From JAAFIW01 sp031414805 (GTDB taxonomy: Bacteria > Pseudomonadota > Gammaproteobacteria > Burkholderiales > Burkholderiaceae_C), in the NCBI GenBank assembly GCA_031414805.1, contig JANOQJ010000027.1:14663-78662 (forward strand): a stretch of DNA of 64,000 nt, read 5' to 3'. Shown in pieces: positions 1-8,040 of the stretch. Each line of letters opens with the position of its first letter. The first letter of the stretch is position 1. A program made the translations under genes and the position numbers. The notes under the pieces were generated by a model, which was not told the origin of the DNA, did not search any database, and worked only from the letters and a program-made list of their open reading frames with translations.

Positions 1-1007
1 CATTCCAGGCCACGTTTGCAGGCATCACCTGCTGCCTGATTGCCGGTGCGTTTGCCGAGCGCATGAAGTTCTCTGCCGTGCTGGCTTTCATGGTGCTGTG
101 GTTCACCTTCAGCTACCTGCCAATTGCCCACATGGTCTGGTTCTGGATGGGCCCTGACGCTTACAGCGCCAAAGACGTGGTGGACGCGATGAACGCCAAG
201 GCCGGCATGATCTGGCAGTGGGGCGCGCTGGACTTTGCAGGCGGCACCGTGGTGCACATCAACGCCGGCGTAGCTGGTTTGGTGGGTGCTTATGTGGTGG
301 GCAAGCGCATTGGCTACGGCAAAGAGTCCATGGCACCGCACAGCCTGACCCTGACCATGGTGGGCGCAGCCCTGCTGTGGGTGGGCTGGTTCGGCTTTAA
401 CGCTGGCTCGGCACTGGAAGCCAACGGTTTCGCGGCACTGGCTTTCATGAACACCTTTGCAGCCACGGCAGCCGCCGTGTTGGCTTGGTGTGTGGGTGAA
501 GCCTTGTCTAAAGGCAAGGCTTCCATGCTGGGTGCTGCCTCTGGTGCAGTGGCCGGCTTGGTGGCCATCACGCCAGCGGCGGGCAATGTAGGCCCCGGTG
601 GCGCGCTCATCATCGGTCTGCTGTCGGGCTTTGTGTGCTTGTGGGGTGTGAATGGCCTCAAACGCATGCTGGGCGCTGACGACTCGCTGGACGTGTTTGG
701 CGTACACGGTTTGGGCGGCATCCTGGGTGCCTTGCTCACCGGCGTATTTGCCTCCCCCAGCCTGGGCGGCCCGAGCGCCATGGGCGACTGGGTCACAGCC
801 ACCATGATCAAGCCTGAGGACTACAGCATTGCAGGCCAGGTGTGGATTCAGGCCAAAGCGGTGTTGATCACCGTGGTGTGGTCGGCTGTGGTGTCGTTCA
901 TCGCTTTCAAGCTGGTTGATCTGGTGATCGGCCTGCGCGTGACGGAAGAAGAAGAGCGCGAAGGTCTGGACATCTCCAGCCACGGCGAAACGGCTTATCA
1001 CCGTTAA
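1..1007 (+). CDS. amt: Ammonium transporter (Amt/MEP family), 5' end outside window
   Basis: This is the C-terminal part (about 334 residues; reading phase begins at base 3) of an inner-membrane ammonium channel that conducts NH3/NH4+ for nitrogen assimilation. The first visible residues contain the family motif GAFAERMK. The two pore histidines of AmtB-type channels are visible: VVHINAG (His codon 255-257) and VFGVHGLGG (His codon 705-707). Repeated hydrophobic glycine-rich segments match membrane helices, and the end (EEEEREGLDISSHGETAYHR) is the usual short cytoplasmic tail. A glnK gene commonly lies upstream of amt, but that region is outside the window. A strong terminator follows. Identification is firm; only the N-terminus is missing. 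Confidence 0.96.
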   Translation, partial: FQATFAGITCCLIAGAFAERMKFSAVLAFMVLWFTFSYLPIAHMVWFWMGPDAYSAKDVVDAMNAKAGMIWQWGALDFAGGTVVHINAGVAGLVGAYVVGKRIGYGKESMAPHSLTLTMVGAALLWVGWFGFNAGSALEANGFAALAFMNTFAATAAAVLAWCVGEALSKGKASMLGAASGAVAGLVAITPAAGNVGPGGALIIGLLSGFVCLWGVNGLKRMLGADDSLDVFGVHGLGGILGALLTGVFASPSLGGPSAMGDWVTATMIKPEDYSIAGQVWIQAKAVLITVVWSAVVSFIAFKLVDLVIGLRVTEEEEREGLDISSHGETAYHR

Positions 1008-1062
1008 ACGCAGAACAAGTTTCGATAGAGGTTAGGTAAGAGAGCAGTCTCCAAAGGTTATT

Positions 1063-1089
1063 GAGCCCGCCACGTGCGGGCTCTTTTTT
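1063..1089 (+). terminator. Rho-independent terminator of amt
   Basis: Perfect 8-bp stem GAGCCCGC/GCGGGCTC with a 5-nt loop, followed by six T residues, 55 bp after the amt stop codon. Confidence 0.9.
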
Positions 1090-1098
1090 GTCCGAAAC

Positions 1099-1147
1099 GC
1101 TATGTATTTGATAGCTGTTTGAGCATATTTCATAAGGGCTACTGACA
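1099..1147 (+). repeat. Dispersed Comamonad-type repeat, copy R1
   Basis: Forward copy with core ATAGCTGTTTGAGCA and the AAGGGCT half. It lies just beyond the amt terminator and about 50 bp before the next gene. It is non-coding and retains the TGA of the core. Confidence 0.75.
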
Positions 1148-1198
1148 CTTTTTGTATCTATTCGCAAACGTTTCATTTGCAAACTGCACAATGCCACC

Positions 1199-2137
1199 AT
1201 GACCTGGAACTCCCTTACCCCCGAACGTTTTGGCCTGGGCGAATCGCCGTTCTGGCATCCACAGGAGCAAACGCTTTACTGGCTCGATATCGCGGCCAAC
1301 ACCGTGCTGCGTGCCAATATCTACATGGGCACCACCGAGCGCTGGGTGCTGCCACAAACAGCCGGTTGTATGGCACCCGCGGCCGGTGGTGGTTTGGTCA
1401 TCGCGTTGCGGGATGGCATTTATCGGGCACCTGCCTGGGGCGGAGAACTGGAATTGATCGCACCCGCTTTGCACGACCCTGCGACCACCCGATTCAACGA
1501 CGGCAAGGCCGATGCGCAGGGCCGCTTCTGGGCGGGCACCATTTACGAGCCGCGCACCAGCCAAGCGGCCCAACTGTTCTGCCTGGACGGCGCGGGCTTG
1601 CACGTCAAAGCCAGCCACGCCACCGTGGCGAACGGCCTGGCCTTCTCGCCCGACGCGCGCACCCTGTACTGGGCCGACACCACCGCGCATGTGATTCGCG
1701 CCTGGGACTGGCACCATGGCAGCAATGGGCAGGCCAACGGCCTATCGGGTGAACGCGTGTTTCGGCAGTTTTCCACCAAGCCTGAAGGCTGGCAGCCGGG
1801 CCTTCCGGGCTACGGCGGCCGCCCTGATGGCGACAGTTATGGAGGCCGCCCTGATGGCGCGGCCGTTGACAGCCAAGGCAACTACTGGTGTGCGATGTAC
1901 GAAGGCGCGCGCCTGCTCAAGTTGTCGCCGGCCGGCGAGCTATTGGCAGATATTCCCGTTCCCGCGCAATGCCCCACCATGCCCTGCTTCGGCGGCGACG
2001 ATTTGCAGACGCTCTACCTGACCACCGCCAGCGAAAAACGCCCCGATGCTGAACTGCAAGCGCTGCCGCTATCAGGCTGTGTGCTGTCGATGCGGGTCGA
2101 TGTGCCGGGCCTGCCTGTCAACTTTTTCATCGACTGA
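1199..2137 (+). CDS. SMP-30/gluconolactonase/LRE-like protein
   Basis: A 312-residue six-bladed beta-propeller of the SMP-30/Gluconolactonase family, which hydrolyses sugar lactones with a divalent metal. Visible family features are GESPFW (Glu15), TRFNDGKAD (Asn100-Asp101), VANGLAFSPD (Asn145), and the PDG motif that supplies a metal-binding Asp. The PDG segment is present twice (Asp210 and Asp219) because of a 27-bp tandem duplication. The length fits the family. The start ATG has no clear ribosome binding site. The sugar substrate cannot be told from sequence; no sugar-catabolic neighbours are present, and glycolate oxidase genes follow. Confidence 0.85.
   Translation: MTWNSLTPERFGLGESPFWHPQEQTLYWLDIAANTVLRANIYMGTTERWVLPQTAGCMAPAAGGGLVIALRDGIYRAPAWGGELELIAPALHDPATTRFNDGKADAQGRFWAGTIYEPRTSQAAQLFCLDGAGLHVKASHATVANGLAFSPDARTLYWADTTAHVIRAWDWHHGSNGQANGLSGERVFRQFSTKPEGWQPGLPGYGGRPDGDSYGGRPDGAAVDSQGNYWCAMYEGARLLKLSPAGELLADIPVPAQCPTMPCFGGDDLQTLYLTTASEKRPDAELQALPLSGCVLSMRVDVPGLPVNFFID
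1811..1864 (+). repeat. 27-bp tandem duplication inside the SMP-30 gene
   Basis: Two adjacent 27-nt units (1811-1837 and 1838-1864) differ at only a few bases. They encode YGGRPDGDS then YGGRPDGAA, so the duplication is in frame and duplicates the PDG motif of the lactonase fold. Confidence 0.85.
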
Positions 2138-2187
2138 CTGCAAAAACATCAAGCCGCCTGGTGCTGCCCGGCGCGTACCATGCGTTG

Positions 2188-3378
2188 ATGCAAGCCGTCC
2201 TCCAATCCTTCATCGACCGCATCCAAACTGCGGCTACCAGCAAAACCCCGCTGCAGATTCGCGGCGGCGGCAGCAAGGACTTTTACGGCGAACCCGCCGC
2301 TCATCACGCAGGTGAACTGCTAGACACTCGCGCCTACACCGGCATCACCGCCTACGAACCCAGCGAGCTGTACATCACCGTCCGCGCGGGCACGCCGCTG
2401 GCCGAACTGGAAGCTACGCTGGCCGAGCAGGGACAGTGTTTGCCCTTCGAGCCGCCGCATTACTCGAATAACTCGCTGCCCTCCCGGGCGAGGGCAGGGG
2501 TCAACACGCCAACCGCGCTTGAACCTGCGCAACCGCTCAGCCAAGCCACCATCGGCGGCATGGTCGCCTCAGGCCTGTCAGGGCCGTCCCGTGCCAACGC
2601 AGGCAGCGTGCGCGACTACGTGCTGGGCGTTCAACTCATCAATGGCCGCGCCGAGCACCTGACGTTTGGCGGGCAGGTGATGAAAAACGTTGCCGGTTAC
2701 GACGTCTCGCGCATGCTGGTGGGCTCGCTGGGTACCTTGGGTTTGCTCACCGACATCAGCCTGAAAGTCATGCCCGTGGCCCCAGCCGAGGCCACGTTGA
2801 AATTTGAAATGAGCCAGACCCAAGCCCTGCAAAAACTCAACGAATGGGGCGGCTTGCCCCTGCCGCTGAATGCCAGTTGCTGGGTGAGTGACAACGGCAC
2901 AGACACCCTGTATCTACGACTGCGCGGCGCGGTAGCAGCCGTCGAATCCGCCTGTAAAACCCTGGGCGGCGAGCGGCAAGACAACGTCCAAACCGCCGCC
3001 GACTGGGCCTTGTGCCGCGACCAGCAGCTACCCTGGTTTACGCAGCGCACAGACACCCAAAACCTGTGGCGCCTGTCGGTGCCACAAACCGCGCCGGTGC
3101 TCGATTTACCCGAGGCGCAGCTGATTGAGTGGCACGGTGGCCAGCGCTGGGTGCGGGTTGATGAAAACGATACCGACCAGGCCGAGCGACTGCGTACCGC
3201 CGCTGCGATAGCAAACGGCCATGCTAGCGTTTTCATAGCTGGTCGAGCAATATCTACAAGGGCTATCAGCCGATTTGATTCAATTTCAGCGCCTTTGCAG
3301 CGAATTTCACAGCAGCTGAAGGCAGAGTTCGACCCCGCGGGCATCTTTAATAGCGGACGTTTGTCCGCCGGCTGGTAG
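2188..3378 (+). CDS. glcE: Glycolate oxidase FAD-binding subunit GlcE
   Basis: A 396-residue subunit of glycolate oxidase (glycolate to glyoxylate, with electrons to the quinone pool together with GlcD and GlcF). It has the PCMH-type FAD-binding fold: PLQIRGGGSKDFYG near the N-terminus, then ATIGGMVASGLSGP and VMKNVAGYDVSRMLVGSLG, and the family's C-terminal FDPAGIFNSGRL. The ATG at 2188 is chosen because homologues begin close to it; an in-frame GTG lies at 2161. Two odd segments are visible. One is an extra stretch before the FAD motif (2464-2550) carrying a hairpin. The other is a dispersed repeat (R2) read in frame near the C-terminus. No glcD is in view. Confidence 0.9.
   Translation: MQAVLQSFIDRIQTAATSKTPLQIRGGGSKDFYGEPAAHHAGELLDTRAYTGITAYEPSELYITVRAGTPLAELEATLAEQGQCLPFEPPHYSNNSLPSRARAGVNTPTALEPAQPLSQATIGGMVASGLSGPSRANAGSVRDYVLGVQLINGRAEHLTFGGQVMKNVAGYDVSRMLVGSLGTLGLLTDISLKVMPVAPAEATLKFEMSQTQALQKLNEWGGLPLPLNASCWVSDNGTDTLYLRLRGAVAAVESACKTLGGERQDNVQTAADWALCRDQQLPWFTQRTDTQNLWRLSVPQTAPVLDLPEAQLIEWHGGQRWVRVDENDTDQAERLRTAAAIANGHASVFIAGRAISTRAISRFDSISAPLQRISQQLKAEFDPAGIFNSGRLSAGW
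3222..3276 (+). repeat. Dispersed repeat copy R2, in frame inside glcE
   Basis: Forward copy with ATAGCTGGTCGAGCA and TATCTACAAGGGCT. It is translated in glcE as roughly FIAGRAISTRAISRF. The TGA of the consensus core reads CGA here, which keeps the frame open. Confidence 0.8.
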
Positions 3379-3405
3379 CCCGTCGGCCGTTCGCCCAGCT
3401 CTGCC

Positions 3406-4188
3406 ATGCGACGCCTGCGCCACCTCACCGGCCGCCACCGCACGCCGTCCATCAACCGGCTGTTGGGCGTGTTGCTGGCCTTTAATGCGGGTGCCATCAA
3501 TGCCGGTGGTTTTCTGGTGGTCAGCCTGTACACCTCGCACATGACGGGCTTTGTCTCCATCGTGGCCGACAACCTGGTGCTGGGCAATATGGCCCTGGTG
3601 TTGGGCGCGGTGGGCGCGCTGCTGTTTTTTGTGGTCGGTGCGGCCAGCACAGCGGTGCTGGTTAACTGGGCGCAGCGCCACCACCTGCGCAGCGGGTTTG
3701 CATTGCCGCTGTTGCTGGAGGCCAGTTTGTTGCTGCTGTTTGGCCTGGTGGGTGCCACCCTGAACCGCCAGACGCCCTTTGCCGTGCCGCTGACCGTGCT
3801 GCTGCTGGCCTACACCATGGGCCTGCAAAACGCGGTGGTGACCAAACTGTCGTTTGCGCAAATCCGCACCACCCACATGACCGGTGTGATCACTGATCTG
3901 GGCATTGAACTGGGCAAACTGCTGTACTGGAATCGCGGCCACCAACCCACCGACATGCTGGTGCGCGCCAACCGCGCCAAACTGAAGTTGTTCAGCGCGT
4001 TGCTGCTGGCTTTTTTGACCGGCGGCATCGCAGGTGCCATCGGTTTCAAATACGCAGGCTTTGTTTCGGTGCTGCCGCTGGCGACCGTGTTGATGGCACT
4101 GTCTTTACCGCCGCTGCTGGCCGATCTGCGTCATTTGCGTCGTCTTCGTCGTCGTGCTCGCCCGCCTGTTGTCGTCCCCGTTTCGTGA
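3406..4188 (+). CDS. DUF1275 (YoaK-like) membrane protein
   Basis: A 260-residue integral membrane protein with about six hydrophobic segments and the DUF1275 signatures NAGAINAGGFL, TSHMTGFVS and a repeat-like RTTHMTGVITDLG. It resembles E. coli YoaK; the molecular function of the family is not established. It lies 27 bp after glcE and ends 25 bp before glcF, so it is probably co-transcribed with them. The ends are basic (RRLRHLTGRHR at the start, RHLRRLRRRARP at the end). Whether it moves a glycolate-pathway compound is speculation from position only. Confidence 0.85.
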   Translation: MRRLRHLTGRHRTPSINRLLGVLLAFNAGAINAGGFLVVSLYTSHMTGFVSIVADNLVLGNMALVLGAVGALLFFVVGAASTAVLVNWAQRHHLRSGFALPLLLEASLLLLFGLVGATLNRQTPFAVPLTVLLLAYTMGLQNAVVTKLSFAQIRTTHMTGVITDLGIELGKLLYWNRGHQPTDMLVRANRAKLKLFSALLLAFLTGGIAGAIGFKYAGFVSVLPLATVLMALSLPPLLADLRHLRRLRRRARPPVVVPVS

Positions 4189-4213
4189 TTCCAGATACCT
4201 GATACCGCCCGCC

Positions 4214-5443
4214 ATGCAAACCACCCTCGCCCCCGAATACCAAAACACCGCTGACGGCCTGGCTGCGCAAGACATCTTGCGCAAATGCGTGCACTGCGGC
4301 TTTTGCACCGCCACCTGCCCCACTTACCAACTGCTTGGCGACGAGCTGGACGGCCCGCGGGGTCGCATCTACCTCATCAAGCAGGTCCTGGAAGGTCAGG
4401 CACCCACCCGCAAAACGCAGCTGCATCTGGACCGCTGCCTGACCTGCCGCAACTGCGAAACCACCTGCCCGAGCGGCGTGGAATACGGCCATCTGGTCGA
4501 CATTGGCCGCAAGCTGGTCGATGAAAAAGTGCCTCGCCCGTTGGCTGAGAAAACCGTGCGCTGGGCCTTGAAAGAGGGCCTGCCCTCGCCCCTTTTTGGC
4601 CCGGCCATGAAGATCGGCCAGGCGGTGCGTGGCCTGCTGCCTGCGTCACTCAAAAACAAGGTGCCCGCTGCGCAGCCTGCTGGTGCCTGGCCCACCGCCC
4701 AGCACCCGCGCAAGGTGCTCATGCTGGCGGGCTGCGTGCAACCGGCCATGATGCCAGGCATCAACACCGCCACCGCCCGCGTGCTGGACGCGGCAGGCAT
4801 TCAAACCCTGGTGGCACCTGCTGCCGGTTGCTGCGGCGCCGTCAAATTCCACCTGAACGACCAGGACGGCGGCAAGCAGCAGATGCGCGCCAACATCGAC
4901 GCCTGGTGGCCCTACGTAAGCCAAGTGGAAGCCATCGTGATGAATGCGTCGGGCTGCGGCGTCACCGTCAAGGAATACGGCCACACCTTCCAGCATGAGC
5001 CCGCTTATGTGGCGAAGGCCCTGCGCATCAGTGAGCTGACGAAAGACTTAAGCGAACTACTTCCCGAGCTGGTGCCCGCGTTAAAAACCAAGCTCACATC
5101 GGCAGGTGCCCCCAGCATCGCCTTCCACCCACCCTGCACCCTGCAACACGGCCAACAGCTCAAAGGCGGCGTGGAAAAGCACCTCACTGCGTTGGGCTTC
5201 AACATCAAAACCGCCACTTGTGAGGCCCACTTGTGCTGCGGCTCAGCGGGCACGTACAGCGTGCTGCAACCGGTGCTCGCTTACCAACTGCGCGACCGCA
5301 AACTGGGCCACCTGGCTGATTTGCAGCCTGACGTCATCACCAGCGCCAACATCGGCTGCATCACGCATTTGCAAAGCGGCACGCACACGCCAGTCAAGCA
5401 TTGGGTGCAGGTGTTGGATGAGGCGTTGGTGGTTAAAAAGTAA
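4214..5443 (+). CDS. glcF: Glycolate oxidase iron-sulfur subunit GlcF
   Basis: A 409-residue subunit that carries electrons from the flavin subunits toward quinone. It has two ferredoxin-type 4Fe-4S motifs (Cys25/28/31/35 in CVHCGFCTATCP and Cys75/78/81/85 in CLTCRNCETTCP), followed by two CCG domains (GCCGAVKFH and HLCCGSAGTYS), the order expected for GlcF. The ATG at 4214 is used because the residues after it match the usual short N-terminus. Upstream in-frame codons overlap the DUF1275 gene. It forms a unit with glcE; glcD must be elsewhere if the enzyme is functional. Confidence 0.94.
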   Translation: MQTTLAPEYQNTADGLAAQDILRKCVHCGFCTATCPTYQLLGDELDGPRGRIYLIKQVLEGQAPTRKTQLHLDRCLTCRNCETTCPSGVEYGHLVDIGRKLVDEKVPRPLAEKTVRWALKEGLPSPLFGPAMKIGQAVRGLLPASLKNKVPAAQPAGAWPTAQHPRKVLMLAGCVQPAMMPGINTATARVLDAAGIQTLVAPAAGCCGAVKFHLNDQDGGKQQMRANIDAWWPYVSQVEAIVMNASGCGVTVKEYGHTFQHEPAYVAKALRISELTKDLSELLPELVPALKTKLTSAGAPSIAFHPPCTLQHGQQLKGGVEKHLTALGFNIKTATCEAHLCCGSAGTYSVLQPVLAYQLRDRKLGHLADLQPDVITSANIGCITHLQSGTHTPVKHWVQVLDEALVVKK

Positions 5444-5488
5444 CGTCTTTTATCTCGACTTTATAAGTATAGAAATTAACGTAAGTGA

Positions 5489-5541
5489 TTGACGATAAAC
5501 AGTAATAGTGAATATTATGTCGACTTAAATTTCGACATAAT
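5489..5541 (+). promoter_or_regulatory. Promoter with overlapping perfect inverted-repeat operator of the HipA-like gene
   Basis: A -35 TTGACG (5489-5494) and -10 TATTAT (5513-5518) are separated by 18 bp. The -10 overlaps the left arm of a perfect 10-bp inverted repeat, ATTATGTCGA (5514-5523) and TCGACATAAT (5532-5541), with an 8-nt spacer. The right arm ends 3 bp before the GTG start codon at 5545. A protein bound here would block both initiation and the very short leader, which suggests autoregulation. Confidence 0.7.
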
Positions 5542-5544
5542 CCT

Positions 5545-6936
5545 GTGCGAACACCCAACTTCGAAGCCCATGCCGCCCTCTGGGCAAACCTGTCGCTCGG
5601 CGTGCGCAGCGCCCCGCAACTGGCTGCAGTAGCGGGTCTGACCAACCGCCAGGTTCTGCGCATCCTGGAAACCCGCCCAGATGACGTGCTGAGCGCCGGA
5701 CTTGCCAGTCGCCGCCGCTATGCCCTACGCAAGCCCCTGCGTGGCGACAACACGCCACACCCGGTTTATGCCCTCAACGACCAAGGCCAGGCCAGCCAGA
5801 TCGCCAGCATCAACCTGATTCAACCCCAGGGCAGCCACTGCGATTTGTCGGCCCACTGGCCCTGCGAGAGCGAATCGCAAGACGGCTGGTGGCACGGCTT
5901 GCCGTACCCGCTGTACGACATGCAGCCCCAGGGTTTTCTGGGCCGCGCCTTTGCCCGCCAGGAATATCAAACCCTGGAAGTGCCACCCAACCCCAAGGAA
6001 TGGCAAGACCACCACGTGCTGTACGTGCTCAGCCGCCGTGCGTTTGACACCAGCGGCAACCTGGTGGTGGGCGACGCCGCCCTGCGCCTGTACCAAGCCA
6101 GCCGCCAGGCACCGGTTACGCCCGCCGTGGACGATGAAGCAGTCTTGATTCAGCACTACAACCTGCTGGCCCAACAGGCTGCCAGCCTGGGCCTGGCAGG
6201 CAGCAGCGCGGCGGGCGAGTTCCCCAAGTTCACTGCTCTGCGACATCTGTCGGGCATGACCACGCCCCACGTCATCGTGAAATTCTCCGGTGTGGTGGAC
6301 GGCTCACCAGCCGTTCAGCGCTGGGCCGACCTGCTGGTGTGCGAGCACCTGGCCATTGCGCAATGCGCCAGCCTGCCCGGCGTGGTGCCCGCCGCCACCC
6401 GGGTGCTACAAGGCCAGGGCCGTACGTTTTTGGAATCCGAGCGTTTTGACCGCATCGGCCCCTACGGCCGTCGCGCGTTGGTCAGCTTAGCGAGCGCCAG
6501 TCACCACCTGCTGGGCATGGCAGACGACTGGCCCAGCCAAACCCAAGCCCTGGCCGCGCGCAAGTTGCTGCCCCTAGCCGATGCCCAAGCGGTGGCCCAC
6601 CTGTGGTGGTTTGGCCGCCTGATTGCCAACACCGACATGCACTGGGGCAACCTCGCTTTGTTCTGCCACGCCGCGCCGCGACCCCACTTCACGTTAGCCC
6701 CGGTCTACGACATGCTGCCCATGGCCTACGCACCGCTGCCCGGTGCCGAAATGCCGCCTGTGCAGTGGGAGCCGCCGTTGCCGCTGCCCCAAGAAGCTGC
6801 GTTGTGGCAAGTGGCGTGTACGGCGGCGCTGGTGTTCTGGAACCAGGCGGGCGCCGATGGGCGGGTGTCCGAGGGATTTCGCAGCATTTGCGCTGGAAAT
6901 GTGCTGCGATTGCAGCGGGCCCAGGAGCTGGTTTGA
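5545..6936 (+). CDS. yjjJ: HipA-family kinase-like protein, YjjJ type
   Basis: A 463-residue protein resembling E. coli YjjJ, a single-gene relative of HipA with its own N-terminal winged-helix part. Residues 1-60 look like a DNA-binding helix-turn-helix (SAPQLAAVAGLTNRQVLRIL). The C-terminal half has HipA-like kinase features: a Gly/Ser loop GSSAAGEFPKF (219-229), the ATP-site Lys in VIVKFSG (246), the catalytic-loop motif NTDMHWGNL (Asp364, Asn369), and the metal-binding YDM (Asp389) followed by LPMAYAP. The key kinase residues are intact. It starts with GTG, 3 bp after a perfect inverted repeat. HipA kinases phosphorylate aminoacyl-tRNA synthetases; the target here is unknown. There is no separate HipB. 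Confidence 0.85.
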   Translation: MRTPNFEAHAALWANLSLGVRSAPQLAAVAGLTNRQVLRILETRPDDVLSAGLASRRRYALRKPLRGDNTPHPVYALNDQGQASQIASINLIQPQGSHCDLSAHWPCESESQDGWWHGLPYPLYDMQPQGFLGRAFARQEYQTLEVPPNPKEWQDHHVLYVLSRRAFDTSGNLVVGDAALRLYQASRQAPVTPAVDDEAVLIQHYNLLAQQAASLGLAGSSAAGEFPKFTALRHLSGMTTPHVIVKFSGVVDGSPAVQRWADLLVCEHLAIAQCASLPGVVPAATRVLQGQGRTFLESERFDRIGPYGRRALVSLASASHHLLGMADDWPSQTQALAARKLLPLADAQAVAHLWWFGRLIANTDMHWGNLALFCHAAPRPHFTLAPVYDMLPMAYAPLPGAEMPPVQWEPPLPLPQEAALWQVACTAALVFWNQAGADGRVSEGFRSICAGNVLRLQRAQELV

Positions 6937-6957
6937 GTGGGTGGTTCAATAAAATAA

Positions 6958-7010
6958 TTGCTACTGAATATATAGCTGCTTGAGCAGTATCTACAAGTGC
7001 TGGAGGCTTG
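6958..7010 (+). repeat. Dispersed repeat copy R3
   Basis: Forward copy close to consensus (TATAGCTGCTTGAGCAG, then TATCTACAAG and TGCTGGAGGC). It begins 21 bp after the yjjJ stop. The rest of the 296-bp gap before the next gene (7011-7232) shows no convincing gene or strong hairpin. Confidence 0.85.
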
Positions 7011-7232
7011 TTTGAATGACGCGCCAGACCGCGCCGCGCTTTGCTTCAATTGTTCCATTGCACACCTGACTGCCCGCCCCGGCGGTAAGGTCTTTTCGTT
7101 CGCAGAGCAGAGTTCGTACAGGGCGCTTCAGTTGAAGGTTTCGCCCCAGGTTGTAATCGCACGCTTGCTCACCTGGCTAGATAGACTCACAAAACGAATT
7201 TGCCGAATACCCAGATATCACCGGACACAACG

Positions 7233-7850
7233 ATGCGTACCAACTACGTTCTTATCGACTATGAGAATGTTCAGCCAAGTTCTCTGGCAGGCCTTGACGC
7301 TGAGCACTTTCGAGTAATAGTTTTTGTCGGTGCCAGTCAGAACAAGCTGACGTTCGAAACCGCATCCGCCGTCCAGCGGCTTGGCTCACGAGCCGAATAC
7401 ATCAAGATCGCAGGTAACGGCTCCAATGCTTTGGACTTTCATATCGCCTTCCATATTGGCCGTCTTGCTACCGAGGAGCCGACCGCTTTCTTCCACATCA
7501 TTTCAAAGGATACTGGCTTTGATCCACTCATCCTCCACCTGAAAGAGCGCAAAGTACTTGCAGCTCGGGCCAAGGACGTGTCAGAGATCCCGATGCTGAG
7601 GCCAGCAGCTTCAAAAAGCTTGCCAGAAAAAATTGATGTCGTACTTGCAAAACTTCTGCAGCAAGGCGCGTCAAAACCTCGAACGTTGAAGACACGATCG
7701 AGCACTATCAATTCGTTATTTCAGAAGCAGCTTACTGAAGAAGAACTCTCCGCCCTGGTGCAATCGCTTCAGGCAAACGGTTTCGTCAGCATCAACCAAA
7801 CCAAAGTCGCTTACTCACTACCTACAACTAGCGCCGTCAAGTTGCTATAA
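7233..7850 (+). CDS. PIN/NYN-like domain protein with C-terminal HTH-like region
   Basis: A 205-residue protein. The N-terminal part looks like a PIN/NYN-fold nuclease, with YVLIDYENV (Asp9, Glu11), NALDFHIAFHIG (Asp68) and ISKDTGFDPLI (Asp93, Asp97) giving the acidic cluster expected for metal-dependent RNA cleavage. Residues about 145-200 (TLKTRSSTINSLFQKQLTE onward) resemble a small nucleic-acid-binding helix-turn-helix. Start at the ATG at 7233. The gene is visibly less GC-rich than its neighbours, which suggests horizontal acquisition. It lies 3' of a HipA-like kinase gene and is flanked by repeats. Family members of this kind are generally uncharacterised; activity is inferred from motifs only. 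Confidence 0.75.
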   Translation: MRTNYVLIDYENVQPSSLAGLDAEHFRVIVFVGASQNKLTFETASAVQRLGSRAEYIKIAGNGSNALDFHIAFHIGRLATEEPTAFFHIISKDTGFDPLILHLKERKVLAARAKDVSEIPMLRPAASKSLPEKIDVVLAKLLQQGASKPRTLKTRSSTINSLFQKQLTEEELSALVQSLQANGFVSINQTKVAYSLPTTSAVKLL

Positions 7851-8040
7851 AAAAATGGCGGCCTTGAGCCGTATAGAAAAGGGCTGTTGATCCGGCCCTG
7901 TGAAGTTTAAGATTTCCGTTTGGGCGAGAGCTGTATCCAGGCAGATAGAAACCCCGTTCAGGCTGGGCTGAGGAGCGCAAAACCCAGTGGATCAGGGCAC
8001 GTGCTTGTTTGAGCCGCAGGCGAGTTTGCACGTGACCCCG

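Noticed and set aside
6997..7317. 106-residue plus-strand open frame overlapping the start of the PIN/NYN gene
   Set aside because: It begins inside repeat R3, has no family features or ribosome binding site, and runs through the conserved N-terminus of the PIN/NYN gene in another frame.
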